From contig WFRG01000120.1 in the NCBI GenBank assembly GCA_015486705.1, positions 1 through 16,280 of the forward strand: 16,280 nucleotides of DNA, read 5' to 3'. Both the position numbers and the translations under genes were made by a program. Within the stretch, counting starts at the first letter, position 1, and each line of letters begins with the position of its first letter. The notes below the pieces were generated by a model. The model saw only the letters and a list, made by a program, of their open reading frames with translations. It did no database searches and had not been told where the DNA came from. The DNA is from Hippea sp. (GTDB lineage Bacteria; Campylobacterota_A; Desulfurellia; Desulfurellales; Hippeaceae). Below are positions 1-8,282 of this stretch, one piece after another.

Positions 1-684
1 CTTGATCCATTGGGTATACTGAATAGGGATTGTATAACTGTGACGGGTAAGATGATCTATGAAAACTATAAAGATGCACGCGTTTACAGAGATGAGGTTA
101 TAAGACCATTGGATAAGCCCTACTATCCAAGGGGTGGTTTGACGATCCTAAAGGGCAACCTTGCACCGGATGGTGCAGTATTGAAGCAATCTGGCGTTGA
201 TACATCGATGAACAAGTTTGTGGGCCGTGCAAGGGTGTTTGATAGCGAAGAAGAGGCTTTGAAGGCAATTTTTGCCAAAGACATACACAAGGGCGATGTT
301 GTTGTGATAAGGTACGAGGGGCCTGCTGGTGGGCCTGGCATGAAAGAGATGTTGCAGCCCACATCTGCCATAGCTGGCATGGGCCTTGACAAGGATGTGG
401 CTTTAATAACAGATGGAAGGTTTTCTGGAGCGACAAGAGGGTTGTCTGTTGGACATATATCACCTGAGGCAGCAAGAGGTGGATTGATTGGGTTGATAGA
501 GGAGGGTGATAAAATTGAATTTGATGTTGAGAAAAAAAGTATGAATTTGCTTGTGGATAGAGAGACAATTGAAGAAAGAAGAAAGAACTTCAGACCCAAA
601 CCACCAAAGATCAATACGGGATGGCTTAAGAGATATGCAAAATTGGTTGGTTCTGCGTCTAAAGGAGCTGTGTTTGAAGATTAA
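1..684 (+). CDS. ilvD: Dihydroxy-acid dehydratase, C-terminal part (5' end outside window)
   Basis: The last 227 residues of IlvD, an Fe-S enzyme that dehydrates dihydroxy-acids to 2-keto acids in the valine, isoleucine and leucine pathway in the cytoplasm. The frame is already open at base 1, so the start and the cluster-binding cysteines of the N-terminal domain lie upstream. Visible family marks are the GGPGMKEM segment followed by PTSAI, and the C-terminal signature [10 protein letters not shown] followed by [10 protein letters not shown] (about 412-480). The serine of GRFSG is the proposed catalytic base in this family. The family is usually about 550-560 residues, so about 40% is present. 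The reading frame is intact to TAA at 682-684. leuS follows after 19 nt, suggesting cotranscription. Identification is very secure. Confidence 0.96.
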   Translation, partial: LDPLGILNRDCITVTGKMIYENYKDARVYRDEVIRPLDKPYYPRGGLTILKGNLAPDGAVLKQSGVDTSMNKFVGRARVFDSEEEALKAIFAKDIHKGDVVVIRYEGPAGGPGMKEMLQPTSAIAGMGLDKDVALITDGRFSGATRGLSVGHISPEAARGGLIGLIEEGDKIEFDVEKKSMNLLVDRETIEERRKNFRPKPPKINTGWLKRYAKLVGSASKGAVFED

Positions 685-690
685 TTTTTG

Positions 691-696
691 AGGAGG
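691..696 (+). promoter_or_regulatory. Ribosome binding site fixing the TTG start of leuS
   Basis: A perfect AGGAGG lies 7 nt before a TTG codon at 704. The next in-frame ATG codons are far inside the conserved N-terminal region of LeuRS, so this site decides the non-ATG start. Confidence 0.85.
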
Positions 697-703
697 AAAA
701 GAG

Positions 704-3151
704 TTGGAAAAGTACAATCCAGCAGAGATTGAGATAAAGTGGCAGAAGATTTGGGAAGAAAGAAAAGTATTTAAAGCTAAGGATTTTGACGATAAAAAGC
801 CTAAGTTTTATCAGCTTGAGATGTTTCCTTATCCGTCAGGTAGAATTCACATGGGGCATGTGAGAAACTACTCTATAGGAGATGCTATAGCTCGTTATAA
901 GATGGCTCAGGGATACAACGTCTTGCATCCTATGGGTTTTGATGCTTTTGGATTGCCCGCTGAGAACGCAGCAATAAATAACAATACACACCCAGCCAAG
1001 TGGACATACTCGAACATCGATTATATGATAAAGGAACTTAAGAGATTAGGTTTCTCTTATGATTGGGATAGGCTTGTTGCTACATGCGATTCTGATTATT
1101 ACAAATGGGAGCAAAAAATATTTATTGAGATGCTTGAAAAAGGAATGGTTTATCGTTCTAAAAGCACGGTTAACTATTGCCCTTCATGTAAGACTGTTCT
1201 TGCCAACGAGCAGGTTGAAGATGGAAAATGCTGGAGATGCGGCAGTGAGGTTATCCAGAAAGAGATGGACGAGTGGTTCTTGAAGATTACAGATTATGCT
1301 GATCAACTACTTGATGATATGAAGCTTATTGAGGATGGGTGGCCTGAGCGTGTTTTGGTTCAGCAGAAGAATTGGATAGGAAAATCTAAGGGTGCTTTTA
1401 TAAAGTTCAAAATCAAGGGTAAGAACGATTATTTAGAGGTCTTTACAACACGTCCAGATACATTGTTTGGTGTTACTTTTGTCAGTATTGCACCTAATCA
1501 TCCAAAATTGGTAGAGCTTGTTAGTGAAGAATATAAGGATAAAGTTGAAGCCTTTGCAAAAGAGTTTAACAAGGCGGGCAGGGACTTCTCTAAAGAAAAA
1601 GAGGGCGTATTTACCGGTGTTTATCTAATAAATCCCGTAAATGGTCAGGAAGTACCGCTTTATGCTGCTAATTTCGTCTTAATGGAGTACGGAACAGGCG
1701 TTGTTATGGCTGTTCCTGGCCATGATCAGAGGGACTTTGAGTTTGCAAAGAAGTACAATTTACCGATAAAGAAGGTTATCCATGCCGAGGGCCTTTCTGA
1801 TAACGCAGATGGGTGGAAAGAGGCATATACAGAGCCAGGAGTGCTTGTAAATTCAGAGCAGTTTAACGGTATGAACAATGAGAATGCCAAGTGGGAAATC
1901 GTTAAGTGGCTTGAAGGGAAGGGTTTAGCTCGTGTAGGCTATCAATACAGGTTAAGGGATTGGAATGTTTCAAGACAAAGGTACTGGGGTGCGCCTATAC
2001 CCGTTATCTACTGCCCAAACTGCGGTATTGTGCCTGAGAAAATAGAGAATTTGCCCGTGAAATTGCCTGAGAATGTAGAGATCACAGGTGAGGGTGGCTC
2101 ACCACTTGCCAAGGTTGATGCGTTTGTCAATACAAAATGCCCCATCTGTGGTGCCGATGCGAAGAGGGAAACAGATACATTTGATACGTTTATTGAGTCT
2201 TCTTGGTACTTTTTGAGGTACTGTTCGCCGAAATACGATAAGGACATATTCGATAAAGAAAAGGTCGAGTATTGGATGGATGTTGATCAATATGTTGGTG
2301 GTATTGAACATGCCGTAATGCACCTGCTATATGCTCGCTATTTCACAAAAGTTTTGAGAGATTTGGGATATGTGGATTCTACAGAGCCGTTCAAGAGACT
2401 CCTCACTCAGGGTATGGTCATAAAAGACGGCGCGAAGATGAGCAAATCCAAGGGTAACGTTGTTGACCCTGATGACATAATCAATCAGTACGGTGCTGAC
2501 ACAGCAAGATTGTTTATACTGTTCGCAGCGCCACCAGAAAAGGACCTTGAGTGGTCTGATGAGGGTGTTGAAGGCGCTTATAGATTTTTAAATAGGCTTT
2601 GGAGACTGATTTACACTTACAAAGATTTAAGAAGCGGAGATGTTAGTATAAACACGGATAGGTTGAGGGATTTGAATTACCATATAAACTACACGATAAA
2701 GCGAGTGACGGATGATTTTGAAGCATATCATTTTAACACAACAATTGCAGCTTGCATGGAATTTGTGAACTACTTATACGACTTTAAACCAGGGACGAAA
2801 GATGAGAAGAAGCTTTACGCTAAAGCACTGGAGATTCTTTTGAAATTATTGAATCCGATTGTTCCACACATCGCAGAGGAATTGTGGAGTTTGATGGGGC
2901 ACAATACTCTGTTGGCAGAAGAGAAGTGGCCTGAGTATGATGAGAAAGCTACAGTTAAAGATGTAGCTGTTATTGCAATAACAGTCAATGGTAAATTGAG
3001 GGATACGATTGAATTCCAACGTGGAGCAAACGAGGATGAGGTTTTTGGAAAGGCTATTGAAAGTCTTAAGATAAAAAGGCATGTGGATGGAAAAGAGATT
3101 GTTAAGAAGATATTTGTTAAAGATAAGCTTTTGAATATTGTGGTTAAGTAA
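704..3151 (+). CDS. leuS: Leucyl-tRNA synthetase (class I, with editing domain)
   Basis: Charges tRNA-Leu with leucine in the cytoplasm. The 815-residue product has the complete class Ia layout. The HIGH-type motif HMGH is at residues 49-52. Zinc-ribbon cysteines C159/C162/C176/C179 come next. The CP1 editing domain carries TTRPDTLFG at 248-256 and the GTGVVMAVPGHDQRD stretch at 330-344, which removes mischarged amino acids. RDWNVSRQRYWG is at 418-429, a second cysteine set at C437/C440/C479/C482, and KMSKS at 578-582. An anticodon-binding and C-terminal domain ends the protein. Length is slightly below the roughly 860 residues of the E. coli enzyme, within family range. Translation starts at TTG behind a perfect Shine-Dalgarno sequence. 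The stop overlaps the lptE start (TAATG), a coupling that fits the common leuS-lptE neighbourhood of Gram-negative bacteria. Confidence 0.98.
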   Translation: MEKYNPAEIEIKWQKIWEERKVFKAKDFDDKKPKFYQLEMFPYPSGRIHMGHVRNYSIGDAIARYKMAQGYNVLHPMGFDAFGLPAENAAINNNTHPAKWTYSNIDYMIKELKRLGFSYDWDRLVATCDSDYYKWEQKIFIEMLEKGMVYRSKSTVNYCPSCKTVLANEQVEDGKCWRCGSEVIQKEMDEWFLKITDYADQLLDDMKLIEDGWPERVLVQQKNWIGKSKGAFIKFKIKGKNDYLEVFTTRPDTLFGVTFVSIAPNHPKLVELVSEEYKDKVEAFAKEFNKAGRDFSKEKEGVFTGVYLINPVNGQEVPLYAANFVLMEYGTGVVMAVPGHDQRDFEFAKKYNLPIKKVIHAEGLSDNADGWKEAYTEPGVLVNSEQFNGMNNENAKWEIVKWLEGKGLARVGYQYRLRDWNVSRQRYWGAPIPVIYCPNCGIVPEKIENLPVKLPENVEITGEGGSPLAKVDAFVNTKCPICGADAKRETDTFDTFIESSWYFLRYCSPKYDKDIFDKEKVEYWMDVDQYVGGIEHAVMHLLYARYFTKVLRDLGYVDSTEPFKRLLTQGMVIKDGAKMSKSKGNVVDPDDIINQYGADTARLFILFAAPPEKDLEWSDEGVEGAYRFLNRLWRLIYTYKDLRSGDVSINTDRLRDLNYHINYTIKRVTDDFEAYHFNTTIAACMEFVNYLYDFKPGTKDEKKLYAKALEILLKLLNPIVPHIAEELWSLMGHNTLLAEEKWPEYDEKATVKDVAVIAITVNGKLRDTIEFQRGANEDEVFGKAIESLKIKRHVDGKEIVKKIFVKDKLLNIVVK

Positions 3152-3654
3152 TGAAAAAGTTTACTTTAGTTTTGCTGTTTTTTGTGCTTTATGGTTGCAG
3201 TTATAGTTTTGTTGGTCAGAATAACTCACTGTCAGGTGGCATAAAGAGACTTTTTATTGCAAATGTTGTTAATTCCACAACAGAACCCAATCTTCAGGTA
3301 TATTTGAAGAACGATCTTGTCAGTGTGTTTGATTTGGATAGAAGGGTAGCAGTTGTGGGTAGTATGGATCAGTCGGACGGTGTTTTAAAGGTTGAGGTTA
3401 CAGGATACTCTGTTAATCCGATTTCCTACTCTTCTTCCGGTTTTGCAAGCAGATACAGGTGCGCAGTTGTTGTTAGATTGGGGTTGCTAAATTCAGAGGG
3501 TAAAACTATTGAGAACAAGACAGTTGAGAGTTACCAAGATTTTAGTGCTCAAAGTGATGTTGACGCTACAGAAAAGGCAAGGGAAAGCATATCTAAGGAT
3601 GTTTTAAAGGATTTGGCTTTAAAGATTAGAGATGCCCTGTTTGTGAATTTTTGA
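3151..3654 (+). CDS. lptE: LptE-like LPS-assembly lipoprotein
   Basis: A 167-residue predicted outer-membrane lipoprotein. A lysine-containing N-terminus and hydrophobic stretch run into a lipobox L-Y-G-C with the acylated cysteine at C16. The mature part fits the LptE family: an early YSFVGQ segment, 'IKRLFIANVVNSTTEPNLQ' with the usual conserved N-T/S-EP-L pattern, a YS-NPISYSSSGFASRYR strand pair, and a C-terminal helix. Known LptE sits inside the LptD barrel as a plug and helps insert LPS into the outer leaflet. The start overlaps the leuS stop by 1 nt. Its partner lptD is 5.2 kb downstream in another transcription unit. LptE sequences diverge strongly, so the call rests on lipobox, size, motif pattern and the leuS neighbour together. 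Confidence 0.85.
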   Translation: MKKFTLVLLFFVLYGCSYSFVGQNNSLSGGIKRLFIANVVNSTTEPNLQVYLKNDLVSVFDLDRRVAVVGSMDQSDGVLKVEVTGYSVNPISYSSSGFASRYRCAVVVRLGLLNSEGKTIENKTVESYQDFSAQSDVDATEKARESISKDVLKDLALKIRDALFVNF

Positions 3655-3655
3655 T

Positions 3656-4006
3656 ATGTACTTTCTTGTTAGGTGGGCTATAAATACGATAGCATTGGGT
3701 ATAGCTGTTTTAATTGTGAAAGGTACCGCTGTTAGTGGCATATTTTCACTTGTAATAGCAAGCCTAGTAATAGGTTTTTTGAATGCATCTTTAAAGCCCA
3801 TTATGCTTGTTTTAACCTTGCCGCTAAACATTTTGACTATGGGTATGTTTACGCTTGTAATTAATACAGTTATGATTTTAATAACTTCCCAGGTCGTTAG
3901 AGGATTTGATGTTGCAAATTTTTGGGCTGCTTTTACAGCATCAATTTTAATGAGTATAGTAAGCTTTTTGTTAAATATATTTGTAAGTAGCGGGAGAGAG
4001 GCATGA
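3656..4006 (+). CDS. Small four-helix membrane protein, phage-holin-4 superfamily (PF04020, YvlD-like)
   Basis: A 116-residue, very hydrophobic protein with about four membrane helices (roughly residues 3-23, 28-47, 50-75 and 87-110). The pattern 'RW-IN-ALGIAV', 'GFLNASLKPIMLVLTLPLNILTMGMFTLVIN' and a final amphipathic helix is typical of the family called phage holin family protein or YvlD-like. Despite the name, chromosomal members are not tied to phage lysis and have no settled function. Nothing around it looks phage-derived. It starts 1 nt after the lptE stop and overlaps the next gene by 4 nt (ATGA), so it is embedded in the operon. Family membership is fairly sure; the role is unknown. 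Confidence 0.85.
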   Translation: MYFLVRWAINTIALGIAVLIVKGTAVSGIFSLVIASLVIGFLNASLKPIMLVLTLPLNILTMGMFTLVINTVMILITSQVVRGFDVANFWAAFTASILMSIVSFLLNIFVSSGREA

Positions 4007-5100
4007 ATAAAATCCCTCCTTTGGAAATTCAAGAGTTAAAAGCCAATATACCCATAATTCAGGGTGGTATGGGTGTTGGCATTTCCCTATCTGGCCTTGC
4101 TGGAGCAGTGGCCAAGACCGGTGCGATTGGTGTTATTTCTGCTGCCGAGATTGGTATGATATATGAAGATGAGTTTATGAAAAATCCCCAAGCCACCGAC
4201 AGAAGGGCATTGAAAGATGAGATATTAAAAGCCAAAGACATTGCAAATGGTGGTATCATAGGTGTCAACATAATGGTTGCAATGAGCGAGTTCTTTGAAT
4301 TGTGTGAGGTTGCTATAGATACTGGTGCAGATATTATCTTTGCTGGTGCGGGACTGCCTTTGGAAATTCCTTATGTAAAATTGAGGAGATCAAAAACTAA
4401 GTTTGGTGTGATTGTATCTTCATCTCGAGCAACGACGTTGATATTTAGATATTGGGATAGGCATTATAAAGATATTCCTGATATTGTTGTAGTTGAGGGG
4501 CCAAAAGCCGGTGGTCATTTGGGTTTTAAGCCAAAGCAGATAGACGACCCTAATTTTGCTCTTGAAAAAATAACGCCGCCTGTTATTGAAGCTGTTAAGC
4601 CGTTTGAAAAGAAGTATGCTAAAGATGTTCCTGTTGTAGCTGCAGGCGGCATATACACAGGTGAAGATGTATACTACTTTATGAATGAAGTTGGTGTAGA
4701 TGGCGTTCAGATGGCAACACGCTTTGTTGCAACCCATGAATGCGATGCTGACATAAAGTTTAAGGAAGCTTATATTAAAGCTAAGAAAGAGGATGTAGTT
4801 ATAATAAAAAGCCCTGTTGGTATGCCAGGTAGGGCGATTAGGAATAAGTTTTTAGAGGATGTGGAGAAGGGCAAGAAGCAGCCGTTTAAGTGTCTGTGGC
4901 AGTGTTTGAAGGGATGCGATTATAAGCACGCACCTTATTGTATTACCCAGGCTTTGATTAATGCACAAAAAGGTAGATTTGCAGGTGGTTTTGCGTTCGC
5001 AGGGGCAAATGTTTATCGTGTTGATAAAATAGTTTCTGTGCAAGAATTGATTAATGAGCTTGTAGAAGGATATTTAAAGACTGCCAAACTGAATACCTGA
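4003..5100 (+). CDS. NMO-family FMN oxidoreductase, FabX-like (nitronate monooxygenase by default annotation)
   Basis: A 365-residue TIM-barrel flavoprotein of the nitronate monooxygenase/2-nitropropane dioxygenase/FabK superfamily. Visible marks: N-terminal PIIQGGMGVGIS (17-28), EGPKAGGHLG with the conserved histidine at H172, the FMN phosphate-binding AAGGI-TGEDV (213-222), and GVQMATRF (234-241). A C-terminal cysteine quartet C297-x3-C301-x3-C305-x7-C313 is absent from plain NMOs and FabK. This arrangement, the following GGFAFAGANVYRVDK, and IKSPVGMPGRAI match what I recall of Helicobacter pylori FabX. FabX uses FMN plus a [4Fe-4S] cluster to dehydrogenate and isomerise decanoyl-ACP for unsaturated fatty acid synthesis. 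I infer an Fe-S flavoenzyme and, less surely, a FabX role. No other fatty acid gene is in view. Start ATG overlaps the previous gene by 4 nt. Confidence 0.85.
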   Translation: MNKIPPLEIQELKANIPIIQGGMGVGISLSGLAGAVAKTGAIGVISAAEIGMIYEDEFMKNPQATDRRALKDEILKAKDIANGGIIGVNIMVAMSEFFELCEVAIDTGADIIFAGAGLPLEIPYVKLRRSKTKFGVIVSSSRATTLIFRYWDRHYKDIPDIVVVEGPKAGGHLGFKPKQIDDPNFALEKITPPVIEAVKPFEKKYAKDVPVVAAGGIYTGEDVYYFMNEVGVDGVQMATRFVATHECDADIKFKEAYIKAKKEDVVIIKSPVGMPGRAIRNKFLEDVEKGKKQPFKCLWQCLKGCDYKHAPYCITQALINAQKGRFAGGFAFAGANVYRVDKIVSVQELINELVEGYLKTAKLNT

Positions 5101-5129
5101 AGATAAAATAAATAAGGATAGGTGTACAT

Positions 5130-6953
5130 ATGGACAAAAATGAAAAAATAAGGAATGTGGCTATTATTGCGCATGTGGATCATGGTAAAACCACTCTTGT
5201 GGATGCCATGCTCAAGCAGAGTGGACTGTTTAGGGAGAATCAGGTAGTCCAAGAGAGGATTTTGGACTCGATGGACCTTGAGCGTGAGCATGGTATAACG
5301 ATAAGAGCCAAGAACTGCGCTGTAAATTTCGGAGGAGTTAAAATAAATATCGTTGATACGCCTGGACATGCCGATTTTGGTGGTGAGGTGGAGAGAGCTT
5401 TGTCAATGGTAGATGGAGCATTATTGCTTGTGGATGCCGCAGAGGGTGTTTTGCCGCAAACGAGGTTCGTTGTAAAAAAAGCTTTAAATAGAAAACTGCC
5501 CATAATTGTTATACTAAACAAAATTGATAGAAAGGATGCTCGTCCAGATGAGGTTTTGAATGAGATATACGATTTGTTTATAGATTTGGATGCTAAAGAA
5601 GAACAGCTGGATTTTCGATACTTTTATTGCGTTGCAAAGGAAGGTAAGGTAAAGAAAGACTTAAACGACGATTTCACTGATCTTACTCCCATTTTTGAGG
5701 CTATTTTAGACAATGTAAGTCCTCCTGAGATTGAAAGCGGTAAACCTGTACAAATGCAGGTAAGCGATGTGTCTTACTCTGATTATCTTGGTAGGCTTGC
5801 AATAGGCAAGGTTTTGAACAGTCCTTTGAGAAAAAGTGATGAACTAATGTTGATTAATAGAAAGGGTGATAAATTTCCTTTTAAGATAGCTCAACTTCAG
5901 GTATATGAAGGACTTGCTTTAAAGGGTGTTGATAAAGTTGAACCTGGAGACATAGCCATTGTTGCCGGCGATGTGCCTTCTATAACAATCGGTGATACAT
6001 TAACGAGGAAGGATTATCCGTATTCACTGCCAGATATGAAAATAGATGAGCCTACAGTTTCTATGATGTTTGGCATAAACACATCTCCCTTTGCTGGCAG
6101 GGAAGGTTCTATTGTGCAGATGAACAGAATCAAGGATAGGTTATGGCTTGAGGAGAAGCGTAATGTGTCAATAAGGGTTGAAGAAACAGATAACCCTGAT
6201 AAAGTTATTGTGAAGGCAAGAGGTGAGCTGCAACTTGTAATCCTGATTGAGGCCATGAGAAAGGAGGGGTTTGAGCTAACCGTTGGCAGGCCACAGGTTA
6301 TACTTAAAAAAGAAAACGGCAAAATTCTTGAGCCCATCGAGCATCTGTTTATCGACTGCAATGAGGAGTTTATGGGTGTTGTAACGAGCAAGCTACAAAC
6401 AAGAAAAGCCAAATTGATAAATCTTATAAATAAGGGTTCAGGACGTGTGCGGCTTGAGTTTATTGTGCCAACGCGCGCTATCATTGGTTTTAGGGATGAG
6501 TTTTTAACAGACACAAAAGGCACGGGCATTATGAATAGTTACCTTGAAGGCTATGATGAATTTACAGGAGAGATCAAGAGTAGGTTTAGTGGTTCTTTGG
6601 TGTCAGATAGAGAGGGTGTTGCGACGGCCTATGCTTTATTTAACCTTGAGCCACGCGGCAGATTGTTTATCAGGCCTGGAGATAAGGTTTACGAAGGTAT
6701 GATAATTGGTGAACACAATAGAGAAAATGATTTGGATGTCAATCCCACAAAGGAGAAAAAGCTGTCCAATATGAGAGCAGCAGGTAGGGATGATAACATC
6801 ATACTTGCGCCAGTTATGCCGATGAACTTGCAGAAGGCTGTTAATTTTATAAAGGATGATGAGTATGTGGAGGTGACTCCAATATCTGTTAGACTGAGGA
6901 AAGCTATGCTTTCTGCTCAAAAGAGAAGAATGATTAGTCATGGCAGGGTATAG
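5130..6953 (+). CDS. typA: Ribosome-associated translational GTPase TypA/BipA
   Basis: A 607-residue translation-factor GTPase, the normal TypA length. G-domain motifs are complete: G1 AHVDHGKTT (14-22), G2 region GITI (55-58), G3 DTPGH (76-80) and G4 NKID (130-133). The beta-barrel, EF-G-like domains III and V, and the TypA-specific C-terminal domain (RPGDKVYEGMIIGEH, then the lysine/arginine-rich tail) follow. TypA binds the 70S ribosome, assists 50S assembly and is often needed under stress or at low temperature. It begins 29 nt after the preceding stop, with AAGGA and AGGTG stretches before the ATG. Its last 14 nt overlap rimO, so both genes form a ribosome-maintenance pair. Confidence 0.97.
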   Translation: MDKNEKIRNVAIIAHVDHGKTTLVDAMLKQSGLFRENQVVQERILDSMDLEREHGITIRAKNCAVNFGGVKINIVDTPGHADFGGEVERALSMVDGALLLVDAAEGVLPQTRFVVKKALNRKLPIIVILNKIDRKDARPDEVLNEIYDLFIDLDAKEEQLDFRYFYCVAKEGKVKKDLNDDFTDLTPIFEAILDNVSPPEIESGKPVQMQVSDVSYSDYLGRLAIGKVLNSPLRKSDELMLINRKGDKFPFKIAQLQVYEGLALKGVDKVEPGDIAIVAGDVPSITIGDTLTRKDYPYSLPDMKIDEPTVSMMFGINTSPFAGREGSIVQMNRIKDRLWLEEKRNVSIRVEETDNPDKVIVKARGELQLVILIEAMRKEGFELTVGRPQVILKKENGKILEPIEHLFIDCNEEFMGVVTSKLQTRKAKLINLINKGSGRVRLEFIVPTRAIIGFRDEFLTDTKGTGIMNSYLEGYDEFTGEIKSRFSGSLVSDREGVATAYALFNLEPRGRLFIRPGDKVYEGMIIGEHNRENDLDVNPTKEKKLSNMRAAGRDDNIILAPVMPMNLQKAVNFIKDDEYVEVTPISVRLRKAMLSAQKRRMISHGRV

Positions 6954-8250
6954 GATTTATATAGAAAGTTTAGGTTGTCCTAAGAATACGGCAGACAGCG
7001 AGTATATGGCTGGCATCCTGAAAAGTGTTGGATGTGAGATTGTTAAAGACTTAGGCCAAGCCAATGTTGTTTTGGTTAATACATGCGGATTTATAGAACC
7101 TGCCAAAGAGGAATCTATCGACACGATTTTGGAGTTTGCAGAACTGAAAAAAGAGGGCTTGAAAAAGCTTATTGTCACAGGCTGTTTGTATGAGAGATAT
7201 AAAAAGGAGCTAAAGGAGGAGCTGCCCGAGGTCGATGATTTTTTGGGCGTGCATGAGCTTGAAAGGATCTCTGAAGTGGTCTTGGGAAGAGGTGTATATG
7301 GCAGTAGGCTTTATGAGTTCAGAGAGCTTTTGGAAAAGCCCCACATTGGATATTTAAAGATTGCTGATGGATGCTCAAACGGCTGTACGTTCTGCGCCAT
7401 ACCACTGATCAAGGGTGGGTTTAAGAGTAGACCGATAGATGAGCTTGTTGATGAAGCAAATGTCCTTGCTGAAAAAGGGGTTAAGGAGCTTTACATAATT
7501 GCCCAGGACACAACGGCTTACATGTTTGAGAGGGGATTAAAGAACCAATTGGTTGAGCTTTTAAAGGAGTTAGAGAATGTTGATGGGATTGAGTGGATCA
7601 GGATAATGTACACGTATCCATCTTTTATAACGAATGAATTGATCGATTTCATGGCGAGCTCCAAAAAGGTTGTCCACTACCTTGACGTGCCTTTCCAACA
7701 TGCATCGGATAAGGTGTTAAAGGATATGGGCAGGATGTATACACGATCCGATATGGAGAAGCTTTTGCAAAAATTGAGGGACAAGATTCCCAACATTGCC
7801 ATAAGGTCAACGTTTATTGTGGGTTTCCCGACGGAGACGGATGCGGATTTTGAAGAACTTTTGGATTTTTTAAAGAATGCACGCCTTGATTGGTCAGGAT
7901 TTTTCAAGTACTACCACGAGGAAGGCACGTTGTCTTTTAGCAGATATAAAGATATGGATGAACAGGTAAAGCAGGAAAGATTGATGGAGGCTGAAAACTT
8001 AGCATCGTCCATAACGGAGGAGATAAATGACGGGTTTATAGGTAAGGGTTTAAAGGTTTTAATAGATGGTAAAAACGATGATCTGCAAGGATACTATTTG
8101 GCAAGGAGCTATAGAAGTGCCTATGAGATAGATGGTGTGGTTTACGCTAAAGGGGGCAGCATAAAAGAAAGCTCGTTTGCCAATGTAGAACTTACGGAAC
8201 TTATAAACCCTTTTGATTTTAAGGCAACTGTTTTTATAAATCACAGATAA
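6940..8250 (+). CDS. rimO: Ribosomal protein S12 methylthiotransferase RimO
   Basis: A 436-residue radical-SAM enzyme that methylthiolates the conserved aspartate of ribosomal protein S12. The N-terminal UPF0004 domain has C13 (ESLGCPKN), C49 (VNTCGF) and C82 (TGC), ligands of the auxiliary [4Fe-4S] cluster. The radical-SAM motif C145-x3-C149-x2-C152 (DGCSNGCTFCAIP) follows. The TRAM domain occupies about residue 372 to the end, including RSYRSAYEIDG. The 'CSNGCTFCAIPLIKG' context and TRAM sequence separate RimO from the tRNA enzymes MiaB and MtaB. The ATG lies inside the typA 3' end, overlapping by 14 nt, preceded only by a weak purine run (AAGAGAAGA). Any later start would delete C13. It is the last gene of the operon. 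Confidence 0.97.
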   Translation: MAGYRIYIESLGCPKNTADSEYMAGILKSVGCEIVKDLGQANVVLVNTCGFIEPAKEESIDTILEFAELKKEGLKKLIVTGCLYERYKKELKEELPEVDDFLGVHELERISEVVLGRGVYGSRLYEFRELLEKPHIGYLKIADGCSNGCTFCAIPLIKGGFKSRPIDELVDEANVLAEKGVKELYIIAQDTTAYMFERGLKNQLVELLKELENVDGIEWIRIMYTYPSFITNELIDFMASSKKVVHYLDVPFQHASDKVLKDMGRMYTRSDMEKLLQKLRDKIPNIAIRSTFIVGFPTETDADFEELLDFLKNARLDWSGFFKYYHEEGTLSFSRYKDMDEQVKQERLMEAENLASSITEEINDGFIGKGLKVLIDGKNDDLQGYYLARSYRSAYEIDGVVYAKGGSIKESSFANVELTELINPFDFKATVFINHR

Positions 8251-8253
8251 ATG

Positions 8254-8281
8254 AAAGCAGGGCTTGAAGACCCTGCTTTTT
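8254..8281 (+). terminator. Intrinsic terminator after rimO
   Basis: A perfect 9-bp stem AAAGCAGGG (8254-8262) / CCCTGCTTT (8271-8279), loop of 8 nt, followed directly by a T run ending at 8281. It begins 3 nt after the rimO stop and abuts the stop codon of the convergent DUF302-like gene. On the - strand only three T residues follow the stem, so it should work mainly for the + strand operon. Confidence 0.92.
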
Positions 8282-8282
8282 C

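Noticed and set aside
123..614. Open frames of about 160 codons antisense to ilvD
   Set aside because: They lie wholly opposite conserved IlvD motifs and look like shadow translations. There is no promoter or Shine-Dalgarno sequence.
3656..4006. Possible prophage remnant because of the holin family name
   Set aside because: The family name is historical. No lysin, integrase, capsid or attachment-like repeat is near, and the gene is embedded between housekeeping genes by 1-nt and 4-nt junctions.
6014..6529. A 171-codon frame antisense to typA
   Set aside because: Serine/leucine-rich shadow of a conserved TypA region with no independent support.
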